This document shows, piece by piece, positions 13,078-23,953 of a stretch of 64,000 bases of DNA. The stretch is from positions 6,944,001-7,008,000 of the forward strand of contig NW_026944383.1 of assembly GCF_033439725.1 (NCBI RefSeq), given 5' to 3'. The notes beneath the pieces were generated by a model. It had not been told where the DNA came from. It saw nothing but the letters and a program-made list of their open reading frames with translations, and searched no databases. A program made the translations under genes and the position numbers. This DNA is from Neurospora tetraspora (lineage: Eukaryota > Ascomycota > Sordariomycetes > Sordariales > Sordariaceae). How positions within the stretch are numbered: position 1 is the first letter of the stretch; the number at the start of each line of letters is the position of its first letter.

Positions 13078-13938
13078 TAATTTAAATCCTAATTTAATAT
13101 ATTATACGGTTACAAATCGAATAATATTCTACCTTCTTACAATTTAAGACTACGCCCTTTAATTAAATAATAAAAACCATTAAGACTTCTATATTATAAT
13201 TAACTCCTCATTTATAAACAACTCTCTTAATCGAAAGAATTTATAAACGTTTATACTTAAATTCTTAGGCGCTATAATCGATTAGCGAACTAATAAATAA
13301 AATATAATTATAATTTTATTTATAAAGGCCGAATTACTATCCTTTAACTAGGGAGTTAAGGAGGCTATCTATACCCGCTCTCTTTTAATAAGCTTACTTT
13401 AAGGTTTAAAAATTAAGAGGCTACGCCTATAGGTTGTAATAATAAATAGACAATATAATTTATTATAAAGGAGGGAATTCGGTTCGTAACCAAGCTCAAG
13501 TATATTAATATATATAAATATTAGTTAAAATAAGCATAAAAAAGGAAGTTAGTAGACGTAGTATACGTACTTACTAAGGAGTAAATTATAAATAGCTTTA
13601 CTAAAAGCCTCCTTCTCACAATATATTTAAAGTCTTTGGAATAGTTAGGACTTATAGAATTATAACAGTTATAAATTTAATTACGAGAATTTAATAGCGG
13701 AGATATCGTTGTAAGCCGCCCGAAGGGTATAGAGGATTCTATAGAAGAGGATTCGGGTAACGAATCGGCGAATATAACAGTAAGTATAATAAGATAAGAT
13801 TTTTATAAGTAATAGTTTGAAAGGTACCATAACGAAGAAGCAATTTGGGAATAGTATTATTTTTGGCCAGTTTTGGAAGGATTATAGGGCATTTTTGGGT
13901 AGATATGGCGTAGTTTGTACACTAGATCTAAGGGGGTG

Positions 13939-14104
13939 TATTAGAGGCCAAGGGATCCACTAGGCGTACACATGCCCAGCTGGACTGGGATATGCGGGAT
14001 TTTTATCCAGATGCTAGAGCTTCAAGTCTGCAGAGCCAGTCTTACACACACACACACAATCAAGCCACGTTGAACCCATATCGATTATTATCAGTAATAT
14101 CACA
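13939..14104 (+). repeat. 3' LTR of the copia element
   Basis: 166 bases aligned without gaps to the 5' LTR, preceded by a purine-rich tract and followed by the CTCTC duplication. Confidence 0.88.
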
Positions 14105-14109
14105 CTCTC
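14105..14109. repeat. Target-site duplication, right copy (CTCTC)
   Basis: Identical to 8078-8082, which fixes the outer boundary of the retroelement and shows that both LTR ends come from one insertion. Confidence 0.85.
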
Positions 14110-14278
14110 CGCTTTTTTCCACGTGCGCGTATTGCAGCTTGGCATCACGGGTGTATGATGTGCAATCAGGACTTGTGGTTGGAGCGAACAAAACAGCGTG
14201 GTATTCTTTCTGGATGGGCGTGAAGCTTCTTCGTATGTGAATAAGGGTTGACGACCGCTTCATCCATATTATGGCGTT

Positions 14279-14562
14279 ATACCGCTTTTTTTCAGTCGAT
14301 GTGGTTTTGCTCAAACAGGTATAGGGCCGGGACCATCTGGCAGAAGCAAAGCCTAACAAGGGGTTCAACCAATATGTTATTGAGTTGATGCGGGTCACAG
14401 TCGATCGTACGCTTGCCAATGTGGTCAGTTGGTTCCTCGGAACAGTTCAGTAACAGACATTGGTGTGATTGTCGGTATGACCTGCATCCCCGTGTTAGGC
14501 TTTGCTAGTCCGGACCTTAGCGCAGGTTGAGTAAAACCACATCGACTGAAAAAAAGCGGTAG
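14279..14562. repeat. Inverted repeat downstream of fan1
   Basis: Left arm 14279-14363 and right arm 14488-14562. Bases 14281-14308 are the perfect reverse complement of 14533-14560 (28 bp). Homology continues inward with mismatches and a gap of about 9 bases to a second conserved block (AGCAAAGCCTAACA, 14345-14358, against its reverse complement at about 14493-14506). The spacer is about 124 bases. It ends about 120 bases beyond the fan1 stop, so it could be in the fan1 3' untranslated region as a hairpin. A small foldback element is an alternative. Confidence 0.75.
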
Positions 14563-14679
14563 ACGGCGATACGACCCGTGCCGGAAATGATGTTGCTATT
14601 TTGATACTTAGCCAGGGCTTCGAGGAGGCTGGCGATGCTGCTATTGCTGCTGCTGCTGGTATCGTGATTGAAGTGATCA

Positions 14680-17379
14680 TCAGTCGATTGTCTTCACTTC
14701 CTTGGCCACAGCATTGCACAGCACGACCCGTACGCCCGCTGCCGAGAGCACATGGATCCATAGCCGTTGTGTGTCACTGAGCCGGTCATTGGCGCTTTTG
14801 ACTTCCACAAACATAACCTCCCCCTTGCCGTTCCCAGACTGCTCCTTTCGATCGCCGCTTGACTCTTTAGCAGTACGCCACAGGATCAAGTCCGGCACAC
14901 CACCCCCGCGAGCCTTGTAATCCTGTGCAATAACCTTGCATATGGCGGCAAGAGCCTCACCCTCGAAGCAGGAAACCAGCTCAAGAAGGTCCTCAACCTC
15001 GTAATCCCAGTTCAGCCCAACGATGCAGGTACGACGCTCACGGTGCTGTTCATTGACTTGGCGAATAAGGTTGCTAGCTCCACCATTGGATATTTCCACC
15101 AAGCGGTGATTGATCTCGCTCGCCCGGGCAGGATAGAAGGCGTCAGTATGTAGATCCAAAGGACAGGTTTGGTAAGCGGTCTCAAAGACGTTCGGGACGA
15201 AGAGGAAGAGGATGTCGCAGAACAAGTACGCGAAAAGTGTCCGCAGAATCCCACCCTCACTGTGATATCCTTTCCAGCCTTGTGTGCGGTAGAATGAGAG
15301 GCACATCTCCTCTACACTGACATGCATTAAATTGCCCTCCTCGTCCGGGTCACCCAGTTCGTCAAGCCAGATAGTCTTGGTACTTCCTTGGCCACGACCT
15401 GCGTCCTCACGGACCAACTGAATACCCTCGATTGTGTGCTCCTCCGGATCTCGCAGCCTGGCATGGTCAAAGTTGTGTTGTTGACGACGCGGAATGTTGA
15501 GTTGCTTTTCAAGTCTGATAAGACGCTTTTGCAAATCATAATGGTGGATCAGGTGGCAGTTGGGATCCTGGAGGGCCGTTTCGCAAGTCGAAAGAGCAAT
15601 TTGCCTCCAGCGCTTCTTTTGAAGATTCTTTTGTGCTTCGGATAATGCTGTTGTAGGAGGTTGCTCCAGTTCCCACATATACCGCTCTTCGACGAGGGCC
15701 TTTCGCTTATACCAAGCACCTCGCCGGGCAAGGTGAAAGAGTTGTTGGCTTAGTAGCTCGGTCAGAAGATCATATTCGTCCTGATACCGATGCAGGCGGC
15801 CAAGACCTTCAGCAGCTTTATGCGCAATCCTCGTATAAGCATGTCCTGCACTGAAGCGGCGAAGATACCCTCCTTCGCCGAACTCGTATTCCGTATCCTC
15901 CATTTTCTGTGCTTCAGTAAGCAGCTCTCTCCAACGAGGGGCTATGCTCTCGAACTTTTCCACGACTTTGCGATTCCCCTCTGCTCCCGGTGGCCCGTTG
16001 AATTCCAAAATGGTGTCTACCTCGAACTGGAGACGCATTGAATTCTCAAACTCCAAGAGATGCCGCCGGGATGGAAAGATGTTAGATGAGCGACAGACGA
16101 CATATTCAGGAAAGTTCCTCCTCGAAATCTTGGCTAAGATGATTGTTGTCAGTGACTTTTCTGTCCATTCGGTAGACCGATAGAAAACCAAGTGAACACG
16201 TTCAAATAGCTTAAAGACAGACTCTGAAAGTCTGACGAGCGGGCCAGTAATAGCAAGGATCTTGTCCAGGAAGTGGGCTTTTCGGTTGGTATCTTGCTTC
16301 TCTGAGTTTGCTTCTTCCGATGTAGAGTCCAACGAGTTCATCGATGCATTGGTGCTGGACCGTCGTAATCCAACAGACATGAGGCTTGACTGCTGGGAAC
16401 ACATTCGGCAGAACGCCTTGATCAGGTCCGGCTTGTTCTTACCCTGAACTTTGGCATCCTTTGCAAGAGCTTTGAGTTCGTCAAGAGACAGTAGATGTGC
16501 GGCTTGCTCAACCGTCTTGATGTGCGATGCCGAATCATCAGCAAATGCAAACGTGTCGGTGAAGAGATGCTCCGGTTCTTCCATGGACTCCTTATCGGAC
16601 TTCTTCACAAAGTCTCCCTTTGACAGCTCCCGAGACTCCAGTAGACTCTCAATGGCCTTCTCTATGTCCGATATGTCGGGGTAATGCTTCAGCCGTTCTA
16701 AACGATGCCAAGAAGCAGTTTTGCGCAAAAACAGACGCACATACCTGAAGAGTGTCAGTCAAAAATGGTCACGCCATGGCAGGGTTCCATACAAGTACTG
16801 AGCTTCATAGCTCAACGCTCTCCAATTCTCAAATACACAGTTTTCCTTCTCGTCAAAAAGATGCGCTTCGTCTTGCAGGACTGTATCCAAGGCAAGGTTG
16901 AAAGCGTCAACGTAAATCGAACTTTGCCCTCGGACCCATTTCCGTGTCTGTAGTCGTGTCTCCGCGCTGACTTCGCCATCCTCGACTTGGGAAGACTTCA
17001 GCTTTTCGTATTCTTCGATTATATCGTCGTCAACCTTGACCTCGGGCAAACTATCCTCTAAGGCCGTATGGTGGTGCGCTGCTGGGACATTGTCTGTGGC
17101 ATCGCCATCTTCAACATCAAGACTTCCGGTCTTTGCATCTCGAATAAGAGGCGAATCCCGACTCTGAGCCGACAGAAATGAATCCTCGTCTTCGTCGTTG
17201 TTCAATGCTGTAAAAGAGTCATCGTCTTCAGTTTCATCTTTCTGTTTAACTTGGTCGATCCGACGCTTCTTTGTTGGTGGCGTTTCAAGTCTCTTTTTGG
17301 TGTTGGTCCACCCAGCTGCCAACGCTGGACGAGTGTTGGCAGTCTGGGACGGTCTCGTCCTCTTCACAAATCGGTCCAT
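14680..17379 (-). CDS. fan1: Fanconi-associated nuclease 1 (FAN1), VRR-NUC family
   Basis: FAN1 is a structure-specific 5' flap endo/exonuclease that acts in interstrand crosslink repair in the nucleus. Two exons (17379-16793 and 16744-14680) are joined across a 48-bp intron, 16745-16792; splicing restores the conserved QYLYVRLF block. The product is 883 residues. The N-terminus is basic then acidic and lacks the UBZ finger of animal FAN1, as is usual in fungi as far as I know. A SAP-like motif lies at about 278-310 (LLSLDELKALAKDAK), a TPR-like helical region in the middle, and the C-terminal VRR-NUC has GVPDLILW (D814) and MFVEVKSANDRLS (E843, K845), so the catalytic D..ExK set is intact. 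An in-frame ATG at 17481 would add 34 residues; I chose 17379 because the product then begins MDRFVKR just before the basic region. It is divergent from sdc1 with a 455-bp gap. Confidence 0.93.
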
Positions 17380-17834
17380 TCTTTCTCTGACGACTGAGAT
17401 ATTGGAGGATCGAAGACCATGGTGTACGGCGCCTGAAATGATCAAGTATCCACGGTGGTCAGAGAAAATGACACTATGCACATTTCCTCTTCAGCTTCAT
17501 GGAATAAAGACGAGTGAAAGGTACGAACAATGAGTAACGTGTGTGGAAAGGTGGTGAAAGGGACCGCGCTGAACTTTAACGCGAAGTCCCGTGACTGCGT
17601 GTGCTATGGTGGGGCAGCGGGAGCGACGCAGTGATCTCCAGACGCAATTGGAGCTGCAAAGGGACCAGAGCTTCCCCAGACATCAACTTCTCGAGAACAG
17701 CATTGAACGGATACCACACCACCAAGCCACGACTTTTACCACGTGCAGTCACCCAGGAATAGAACAAAGCTTGGTATATCTTTGGCCCACTTGCTGTTAC
17801 CACAACGATTATTCCTTTATTATCAACCTCAAAG
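17380..17834. promoter_or_regulatory. Divergent promoter, fan1 / sdc1
   Basis: 455 bases separate the two start codons on opposite strands, so both promoters must lie here or overlap the genes. No specific factor site is claimed. Confidence 0.5.
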
Positions 17835-18681
17835 ATGGCCGCCAACGAGCCGCTACTGGGACAAGCTTCAACAGACGATGTAAACATGACCGATGCTCAG
17901 TCCGACCAACCAACTGTACGCTCCATTCCTCTGACATATTCACCTCCAAGTCTGCCTGTGAACAAACCTCCCGTCATCTTGCCCATTCCCAAAAATCAAC
18001 TCCCCCCGTCACTCCTCGCTCTCCCAAAGCCTAGATAATTCACTAACCACCACCACTCTCCGTCAACAACAGCAACAACACCACCTAACAAGCCATCACC
18101 ACATCCCCGACCGTCCCCCTCACCCCGTCTCTCCCGTTCCGATTCCCCAGATCCCCGGCCGTCCAAGTCCCACAGGGGCACACCCCACGGCAAACCAAGG
18201 ACCCAGCGCGATCCGCAGCACGGCCCCTGCAACGAACGGCTCGACGACAACCGAAGACCAACAATCACAACCACTACCACCGTATCAGCAGCGGGCTGGT
18301 TCGTCACGAGCTGCTTCTGCGCACCCACAGGATTCTGGTCAGGGTCAGCAACAGGGACCGGGATTAATGGGTACAGCAGGCATGCCCACGGAGCCGACAC
18401 TTCACGGCGCGCCGGTGAGGCAGTACTTGAATACGAAGGTGACGGGACATTTATTGGAGGGGATGAAGATGTTGGCTAAGGAGCAGTATGTTACAACACC
18501 CTTACACCCTCCTCCGTGCATGGTTTACCTATAAGGAAACTGTTGGGGTGGTGGTAGTTGCTAACCGAACTTGAACAAAATTAGACCAAAAGACCCCCTC
18601 CGAGCCCTAGGCGAATTCCTCCTCCAGCGATCTAAACAGTATGAGGGTGGTGGTGCAAATGGTAGTTTAACTAGCGCATAG
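17835..18681 (+). CDS. sdc1: COMPASS subunit SDC1 / DPY-30 homologue
   Basis: SDC1 is a small dimeric subunit of the Set1/COMPASS histone H3K4 methyltransferase; its DPY-30 motif docks on the Ash2/Bre2 subunit. Proposed exons are 17835-17915, 18073-18485 and 18585-18681, giving 196 residues in frame. The second intron is secure: GTATGT donor, GCTAAC branch at about 18560, TTAG acceptor, and splicing joins APVRQYLNTKVTGHLLEGMKMLAKEQ to PKDPLRALGEFLLQRSKQYE, the DPY-30 helical pair at about residues 140-185. The first intron (17916-18072, GTACGC...CAACAG, CTAAC at about 18046) is inferred because it keeps phase and removes a frame break. The middle is a Gln/His/Pro-rich linker. The N-terminal exon model could be wrong by alternative splicing. 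Confidence 0.85.
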
Positions 18682-19334
18682 AAGGCTTCAGTCATGAATC
18701 AGCCAACGCACATACCGGAGGCCGTGATCAGCGGCCGCCGTAGTTCTCATAAGGTCCACGAGGAGTCTCACCTTGACGAGGTCTATACTTTTACTTTTGA
18801 TTCTCAGAGTGACGGGATAAAGGAAGAAAAGGAAGGAAGAAGCTCCGGCGTTCAGGAAAAAAAGGGTGAACAAAAGAGGGTATATGGTCTACGTAACAGA
18901 ACCCGTGGGGTGACATATCATGAAAGCGATTAATTATGGCTAGGGTAACAGTGGTTTCACGACATAGTGGTCATGGGATAAACAGGAGAACAGCATTTGA
19001 GGCAAGAGGATCGAGGACTTTGTATTTTTCATAACAAAAACCTCCGATGACTTCGTCTTCATCCTGGGTGCTGCTAGACATCCGGCTAACAGATGATTTG
19101 CACATGTTAAGCAGCAAGACCGCATCCCATGCTTTTCTTCTCTGCAGTGATTCCGAGAATGCAAGTTTCCTTTCCATTCCTCCCCCAACGCCCTTTTCAC
19201 TTTGTGTGGATCGACCAGACGTCATGCCAAGCATGCTGCAAAAGAAGACACCCGTAGATGTCGACAAAGATCATTCCATCTCGACTCGGCTGCCCACCCT
19301 CTTTCACCAAAATCTTGCGGCGCGTGCTCTACGC
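18682..19334. other. Convergent 3' intergenic region, sdc1 / rps13
   Basis: About 650 bases between the stop codons of two convergent genes. It should hold both 3' untranslated regions. No gene or repeat is recognised. Confidence 0.5.
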
Positions 19335-20261
19335 TTAGGAGACGATGGTGGAGGCAGTGGAAGACTCGTACTTCCAGGTGGGGGGGAGGACACCGACGGT
19401 CTTGTAGTAGCGGGCAAGACGGTGGATACGGGACTCAATGAGAATGAGACGGAACTTGGAGTCCTTGTCCTTGCGGTTGCGCTCAAGGTGCTTGCGGACG
19501 GCAACAGCCTATTGTAAAAGGACGTTAGTTGACCCGGTGGGGATGACGTATGAAAATAACGGGCGGGTCTTTCTTACCTTCTTGATGAGCATGTACAGGT
19601 CCTCCGGGAGATCGGGGGCAAGGCCTGTAAATAGCATCACTCTGTCAGCCAATCTGACCAAACAGAGGCATGTGCGTCTTTGACGTGTTGTTTGTTTCCC
19701 AGCTCTTTCTCTCGTTCCTTCTGCGTCTGGCGCTCATGTCCCATGTCGTCCACCCGTTACGGGTGCGCATTAAAGGCAACGCGCGCGGCGGGCTGAGCGA
19801 GAGCTGAGAAAGCCCGCGGGACATGTGCCCATTGGCATCGAGTTTCGAGTTTCGAGGGCCGGTGAAATGTGGGGGATATCGTTGCGATTCGATTGTTTCG
19901 TTTCGCTTCCGCGTGGGCAAATTCAAGGGAATTCGTCGGAGTAGTAGGCAGTCATACCGTTGGACTTCAGGATACGAAGGATCTTGTTACCTGCAGAACC
20001 ACCACCGTCAGCATTTCACGTCGTCGCCAATCGTCGAGGACTTCAGGAATTCAACATACCAGTGACAACCTTGACCTGGGCAACACCGTGGGAGTCACGG
20101 AGGATGACACCAATCTGGGAGGGGGTAGCACCCTTCTTGGCGAGCTTGCAGATCTGGTCGACGACCTGCTCGGGGGTGGTCTTGAGCCACGAGGGGGGGT
20201 TGCGCGAGTAGGGGATCGCGGAGGCAGAAATGCCCTTGCCCTTGGAGTGCATACGGCCCAT
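19335..20261 (-). CDS. rps13: 40S ribosomal protein S13 (uS15)
   Basis: A small-subunit ribosomal protein that binds 18S rRNA. Four exons, 20261-20060, 19990-19958, 19624-19578 and 19508-19335, encode exactly 151 residues, the usual length for this family. The start [20 protein letters not shown] and later blocks [36 protein letters not shown] and [13 protein letters not shown] match the yeast and animal protein closely. Introns are 69, 333 and 69 bp with GTATGT, GTATGA and GTAAGA donors. The 333-bp second intron is unusually long for the window, and splicing defines a 33-base microexon-like second exon. The gene is convergent with sdc1, and its promoter lies in the 1.17-kb gap to the U2AF gene. 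Confidence 0.97.
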
Positions 20262-21435
20262 CTTGAATGATTTTGGTGGTGCTGCGGTTGTCGGGGGAGT
20301 GACTTCGGCTGGCTTGTCGTCGACAGAGAAGTACGAAGAAAATATCACCAGGCGGGCGGTTTGGCGGTCGTGCGATATTCGCTGTGGGCTGGGAAAATTC
20401 GCTTGCTTAGTCAGGCTGTTAGGGTCAGCGGTCTGATTGGTTGCCAAGTACTGAATTTCGCAGTTCAGGTTCCACATTCACGTGAGTGGGGACTTGACTT
20501 AAACTTTTCTCGCTTGGCATCTCCCGCGCCTGCTCCTCCAAGCATAAATAAGTTTCCTAGCAAATCTTTCCCGCAAAGTTCACCCCTTGGATCTTCCTCC
20601 AATCATCGCCAGGTCGGCCGTCGGTCCGTTTGATCATGCTACTCGACAGCATTTGGTCATGACCTCCAGAGACATGCGTTAGTGCAGTCCTGCCAGATTC
20701 AGCTCAAACTGAAGCTGGGCAGTATCAGGAATCATGACCATGACGGCCGACTTGGTATTCTACTCATTCTGGTCAGTTATCACTGCTTCCGCTACACCTC
20801 CCCTCCCGAGCCTCCTTATCCTGATGATACACACTTTATACTTTATTCTGGTACCTCTTATGTTAAGGTCCCTCGGGACTTGATGAATTAAACGGACTTC
20901 TGAAACCAATGGCTCGCACAACCTTTCTTGTTATGGCACAATTGGAGATGAGCTCAGGCTAACATTGCCTCAGATTTAGGAGTATCTTTCTATCCTTGAG
21001 ATTTGGGGCCGTCACGGCTGGTAGCGCCTTTTGCGTGAACGGTTGTCGCGTCGTCGCAGGCGTTGGTTGGCAAAACCGGACATTTAGACTAGGATAATGA
21101 TAATGAAGTAATCCCAATACGAGTTCCCTTGTTGATTGATGATGTAGCGTGAACGTTTGGCATGCAATCAGAACACACTTGTGTAGATTGAAACTGTAAC
21201 CTCTTCTGTTTTTGAGCGCCCTGAGGGTCCCTGCGGCTGAAACTCCCATCAATATCTGTACACGCCGCTGAGACTCCTACGATAACTTCAAGGAAATGAC
21301 CGAACCTCGGTACTCATGACGTTGTTGTAACTGTTTCCTCGTCATCGACCAATAAACCAGGCTGTACCATGCACGATTGCTGCTCTTCCTTTCAATACAG
21401 ATAGACATATCCCATCTCCTACTGCTTGTCTTCCT
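20262..21435. other. rps13 promoter and U2AF 3' region
   Basis: The part next to 20262 must contain the rps13 promoter and leader; a CACGTG hexamer sits at about 20479. The rest is probably the 3' untranslated region of the U2AF gene. No further gene is seen. Confidence 0.45.
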
Positions 21436-23498
21436 TTACCAGGCGTTGACATCAAAGTTCTCCTGTAGGGATTGTCAGTATAACCGAGCGAAGCAAATCA
21501 GAGCAAAGCTTATGAAACTAACCTCAGGGAAGTATGTCGCAACCACCGTGCGGTCAGCGAACTTCCTGCCTGCCAACGATTTGAGGGCCTTTGTTGCTTG
21601 GTCGGAATTCTCGTATTTGATGTAAATCTTGCCAACGCCGGCAGACTGCCTGCTTCCGCCAGTGGCCCTGGGAATCTTCAAGGAAACAATAGTTCCGAAC
21701 TTCTCGCATTCCTCCTGGACGTCATCACGAATTTCTTGAGAAATAGATGTTAGCATCCCGGAACTGCTCATGTAACTGGAACGTCGAACAAACCTTCATA
21801 ATCGTCGTTGTCCATCAACTCATCCGCCGTAACCATGTTCAGGAGCTGCACAACCCTGCTGACGTCGCCATCCAGGGAAGTGGTACCAGCAAGCATGGAC
21901 ATGGCATTTACACTCAGTTCTCCAGCAACCTGCTGAATGCCGTAGCTGGCCTTCTGAACCTTCAGCGCCCTGTCGCCCAGCATCATGTTGTTAAGGCCGT
22001 CAATAGCGACAGATGTGACCGAAGAGTCGTGATACTCGCAGAATGCGATACCCTATTACATATTAGCAGGTCAATTCGCTGGTACAAGGGACCGATAGAC
22101 TCACCCTCGATTCCTCTGTATGCTTATCCTTGACCAACACAAAGGACTTGAGCTTGCCAAAGCTAACCAGGAGCTCCATGATTTGCTCTTCGGTGAGATA
22201 TGCGGGGATGTTGGTGACACTGATCTTGTTGGGGCTGTCGATAACAATGCTGGAAGGAACCTCCGAATCGGGGTCGTAGTTGGGGTCCTCGACAATTGCA
22301 GGTACGATGTAATCCTTCGGCCTGCGAATCTTGAGCCCACCGGCACCAGCAGCACCATTGGCATCCTCGGCCTCCATGGTGATACCGTCAAGGGCCAGAG
22401 CGACTGTCGCATCCGGGCTGTTCCTGAACTCGAGCATGGCGAAGCTGTGGTCGGGGGATATTTGGCACTGGACGCAAGGATCCGTGCTATCGATAACGTT
22501 TAGGCCATTGAGTTGAAGGTTGAAGAAACCCAACAGGCTCTCGTCGGTGGCTGACGGTGGGATATTCGAAACAATAAGACGCTTGCTCTGGCGGGAGTTG
22601 GTCGGCTTAAGGGCGGCGCTATTGACAGCTCCACCTGGCTGGGTCATGAAGGCCTGAAGCTTAGTCGGGTCCATGGCCTGTTGTCGCGGTGCGCCGGGTA
22701 ATGGGAACATGCCCGAGAGCTTGGCCTGCTCGGCGGTGACGTTGCCGTATCCGGGAGGCTTGATATCCCACTGTGTCATGCGCCTCTTGCGCTCCAAAAC
22801 GGGAACGATATCAGTCAAGTCGGGTGTCGGTTCCCTCTTCTTAGGGGGCGGCGAGACACTCCTCCTGCGCTCCCTGTCCGCCTCTCTGTCCCTTCTGCCT
22901 CCACCGCGGCGATCATCTCCCATCACATCGCGATCTCTTTCCCGGCGACGGCCGCCTTCGTCATCGTCCCGCCGGCTGCGACCTCCACGGTCGGCCCCGC
23001 GGTCAGCGCCACGGTCCGCACCACGATCGGCTCCACGGTCGGCTCCACGGTCGGCTCCACGGTCGGCGCCCCTGTCACGATCCCACTCCCTCTCACCACG
23101 ATCGGGTCCACGACGGTCGCGGCCAGAGTATCTATCTTCTCGCTCGCGGTCGCGGTGGCTGCGGCTCGATGAATAAGCGTCGAAATCGCCGTCTTCGCGA
23201 CGGGGTCGGCTGCTGCGGTAGTCGGCGGGAGAGCGAGAGCGTCTGCGTCCACTGCCTCGGTCACTGCGATCTCCACGGTCACGTCTGTCATCGCGGTCGC
23301 GTCTCGAGGACTGGTGACTAGTTAGCTTAGGAGGGCGGCAATGACTATTGTCAACCTTGTATACGAGGCGCACTTACCGGATGGTCGCGAGACGAACCGT
23401 GTCGGCCGCTGTCTGTTTCGCCACGGTTAGGTTGAGATCTAGCGGGTAGCCACGGTCAGTGCTAACATACCTCTGGAGGAATAGGTGTCCCCGTTCAT
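21436..23498 (-). CDS. Splicing factor U2AF large subunit (U2AF65)
   Basis: Binds the polypyrimidine tract and recruits U2 snRNP to the branch point. Six exons (23498-23471, 23412-23378, 23310-22105, 22052-21794, 21734-21523, 21462-21436) give 588 residues in frame; introns are 52-67 bp. The start is MNGDTYSSRD, from a 28-base first exon. Residues 10-170 are an Arg/Asp/Ser-rich RS-like region with seven tandem ADRG units (103-130). A U2AF35-binding-type segment (RKRRMTQWDIKPPGYG) is at about 193-208. RRM1 (RLIVSNIPPSATDESLLGFF) begins at about 262, RRM2 (KISVTNIPAYLTEEQIMELL) at about 375, and a C-terminal UHM ends with GRKFADRTVVATYFPEENFDVNAW. The RKF (R-x-F) motif that holds the ligand Trp is present. 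It is divergent from ogg1. Confidence 0.95.
22985..23060 (-). repeat. Tandem 12-bp repeat coding (ADRG)n in U2AF65
   Basis: About seven copies of a 12-base unit, each encoding Ala-Asp-Arg-Gly, with only silent differences between most copies. They lengthen the RS-like N-terminus. The copy number should vary easily between strains by slippage. Confidence 0.85.
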
Positions 23499-23953
23499 GG
23501 TCAACACAGATCTCGTTAAGTATAAAAGAGACGGTACGAGATGGTTGCGCCAAAGAAGCAGAAAATGGTTCTGGGAGGATTTGATGAAATGGAAAGTGGC
23601 TTTGCTTGAGCTTCCAATTGCGAGTTTCGTCGTTGATCGCGAGGCTGCAACTTTTCCAGCGGCCGTTGCTGTTACTGCAGAGTGCGCTTTCCCCCTTTGG
23701 GCTTAGCGCGTTTTGTTTCCGTGCATTCGGTTCCACCCATTCGTTCACAAGGAGTTTGACGTCTTGGCGTGACAGCAAACCTTCCATCGGCTGGCCACTA
23801 CCGCAGTACAGTTTACAGTGCATCAATCACTATTGACGAAGGAACAGTTTAATTTCAACCTGGAAGTGATCAAGGCCAATTCTCTTGACAAAAGTGAAGG
23901 AACTCATACTTCTTCCGTCTCATTTATACTGTAACTTCAAAGTTGTATTCTAT
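23499..23953. promoter_or_regulatory. Divergent promoter, U2AF65 / ogg1
   Basis: 455 bases between the two opposed start codons. It contains both promoters; no recognised motif is claimed. Confidence 0.5.

Larger units (their letters stand above)
8083..14104 (+). mobile_element. Decayed Ty1/copia LTR retrotransposon (fossil)
   Basis: A 6022-base element bounded by two 166-base direct LTRs and a CTCTC target duplication. Internal sequence is strongly AT-rich. Parts still recognisable on the plus strand are a reverse-transcriptase region at about 11.87-12.45 kb, including phrases like the copia YKARLVVRG and DVKNAF blocks, and RNase H-like sequence at about 13.1-13.6 kb. A purine-rich tract (about 13930-13938) abuts the 3' LTR. 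The order RT then RNase H toward the 3' end, with integrase expected upstream, fits copia. The element is broken throughout, with dozens of breaks and no surviving long frame. A separate TIR element is nested in it at 12640-13077. LTR differences are all transitions, so LTR divergence reflects RIP and cannot be read as a clock. Confidence 0.9.

Noticed and set aside
14060-14419. 119-codon minus-strand frame
   Set aside because: It runs from the retroelement LTR across the insertion boundary into one arm of the inverted repeat, so it is a chance fusion.
19625-19957. snoRNA in the long rps13 intron
   Set aside because: No convincing C box, D box or H/ACA hairpins were seen on the gene strand.
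22985-23060. Regularly repeated short units suggesting a CRISPR array
   Set aside because: The units are contiguous 12-mers without spacers, inside a eukaryotic coding exon.
22673-23176. Ser/Arg/Pro-rich plus-strand frame of 167 codons
   Set aside because: It is the complement of the RS-like and ADRG-repeat coding region of U2AF65.
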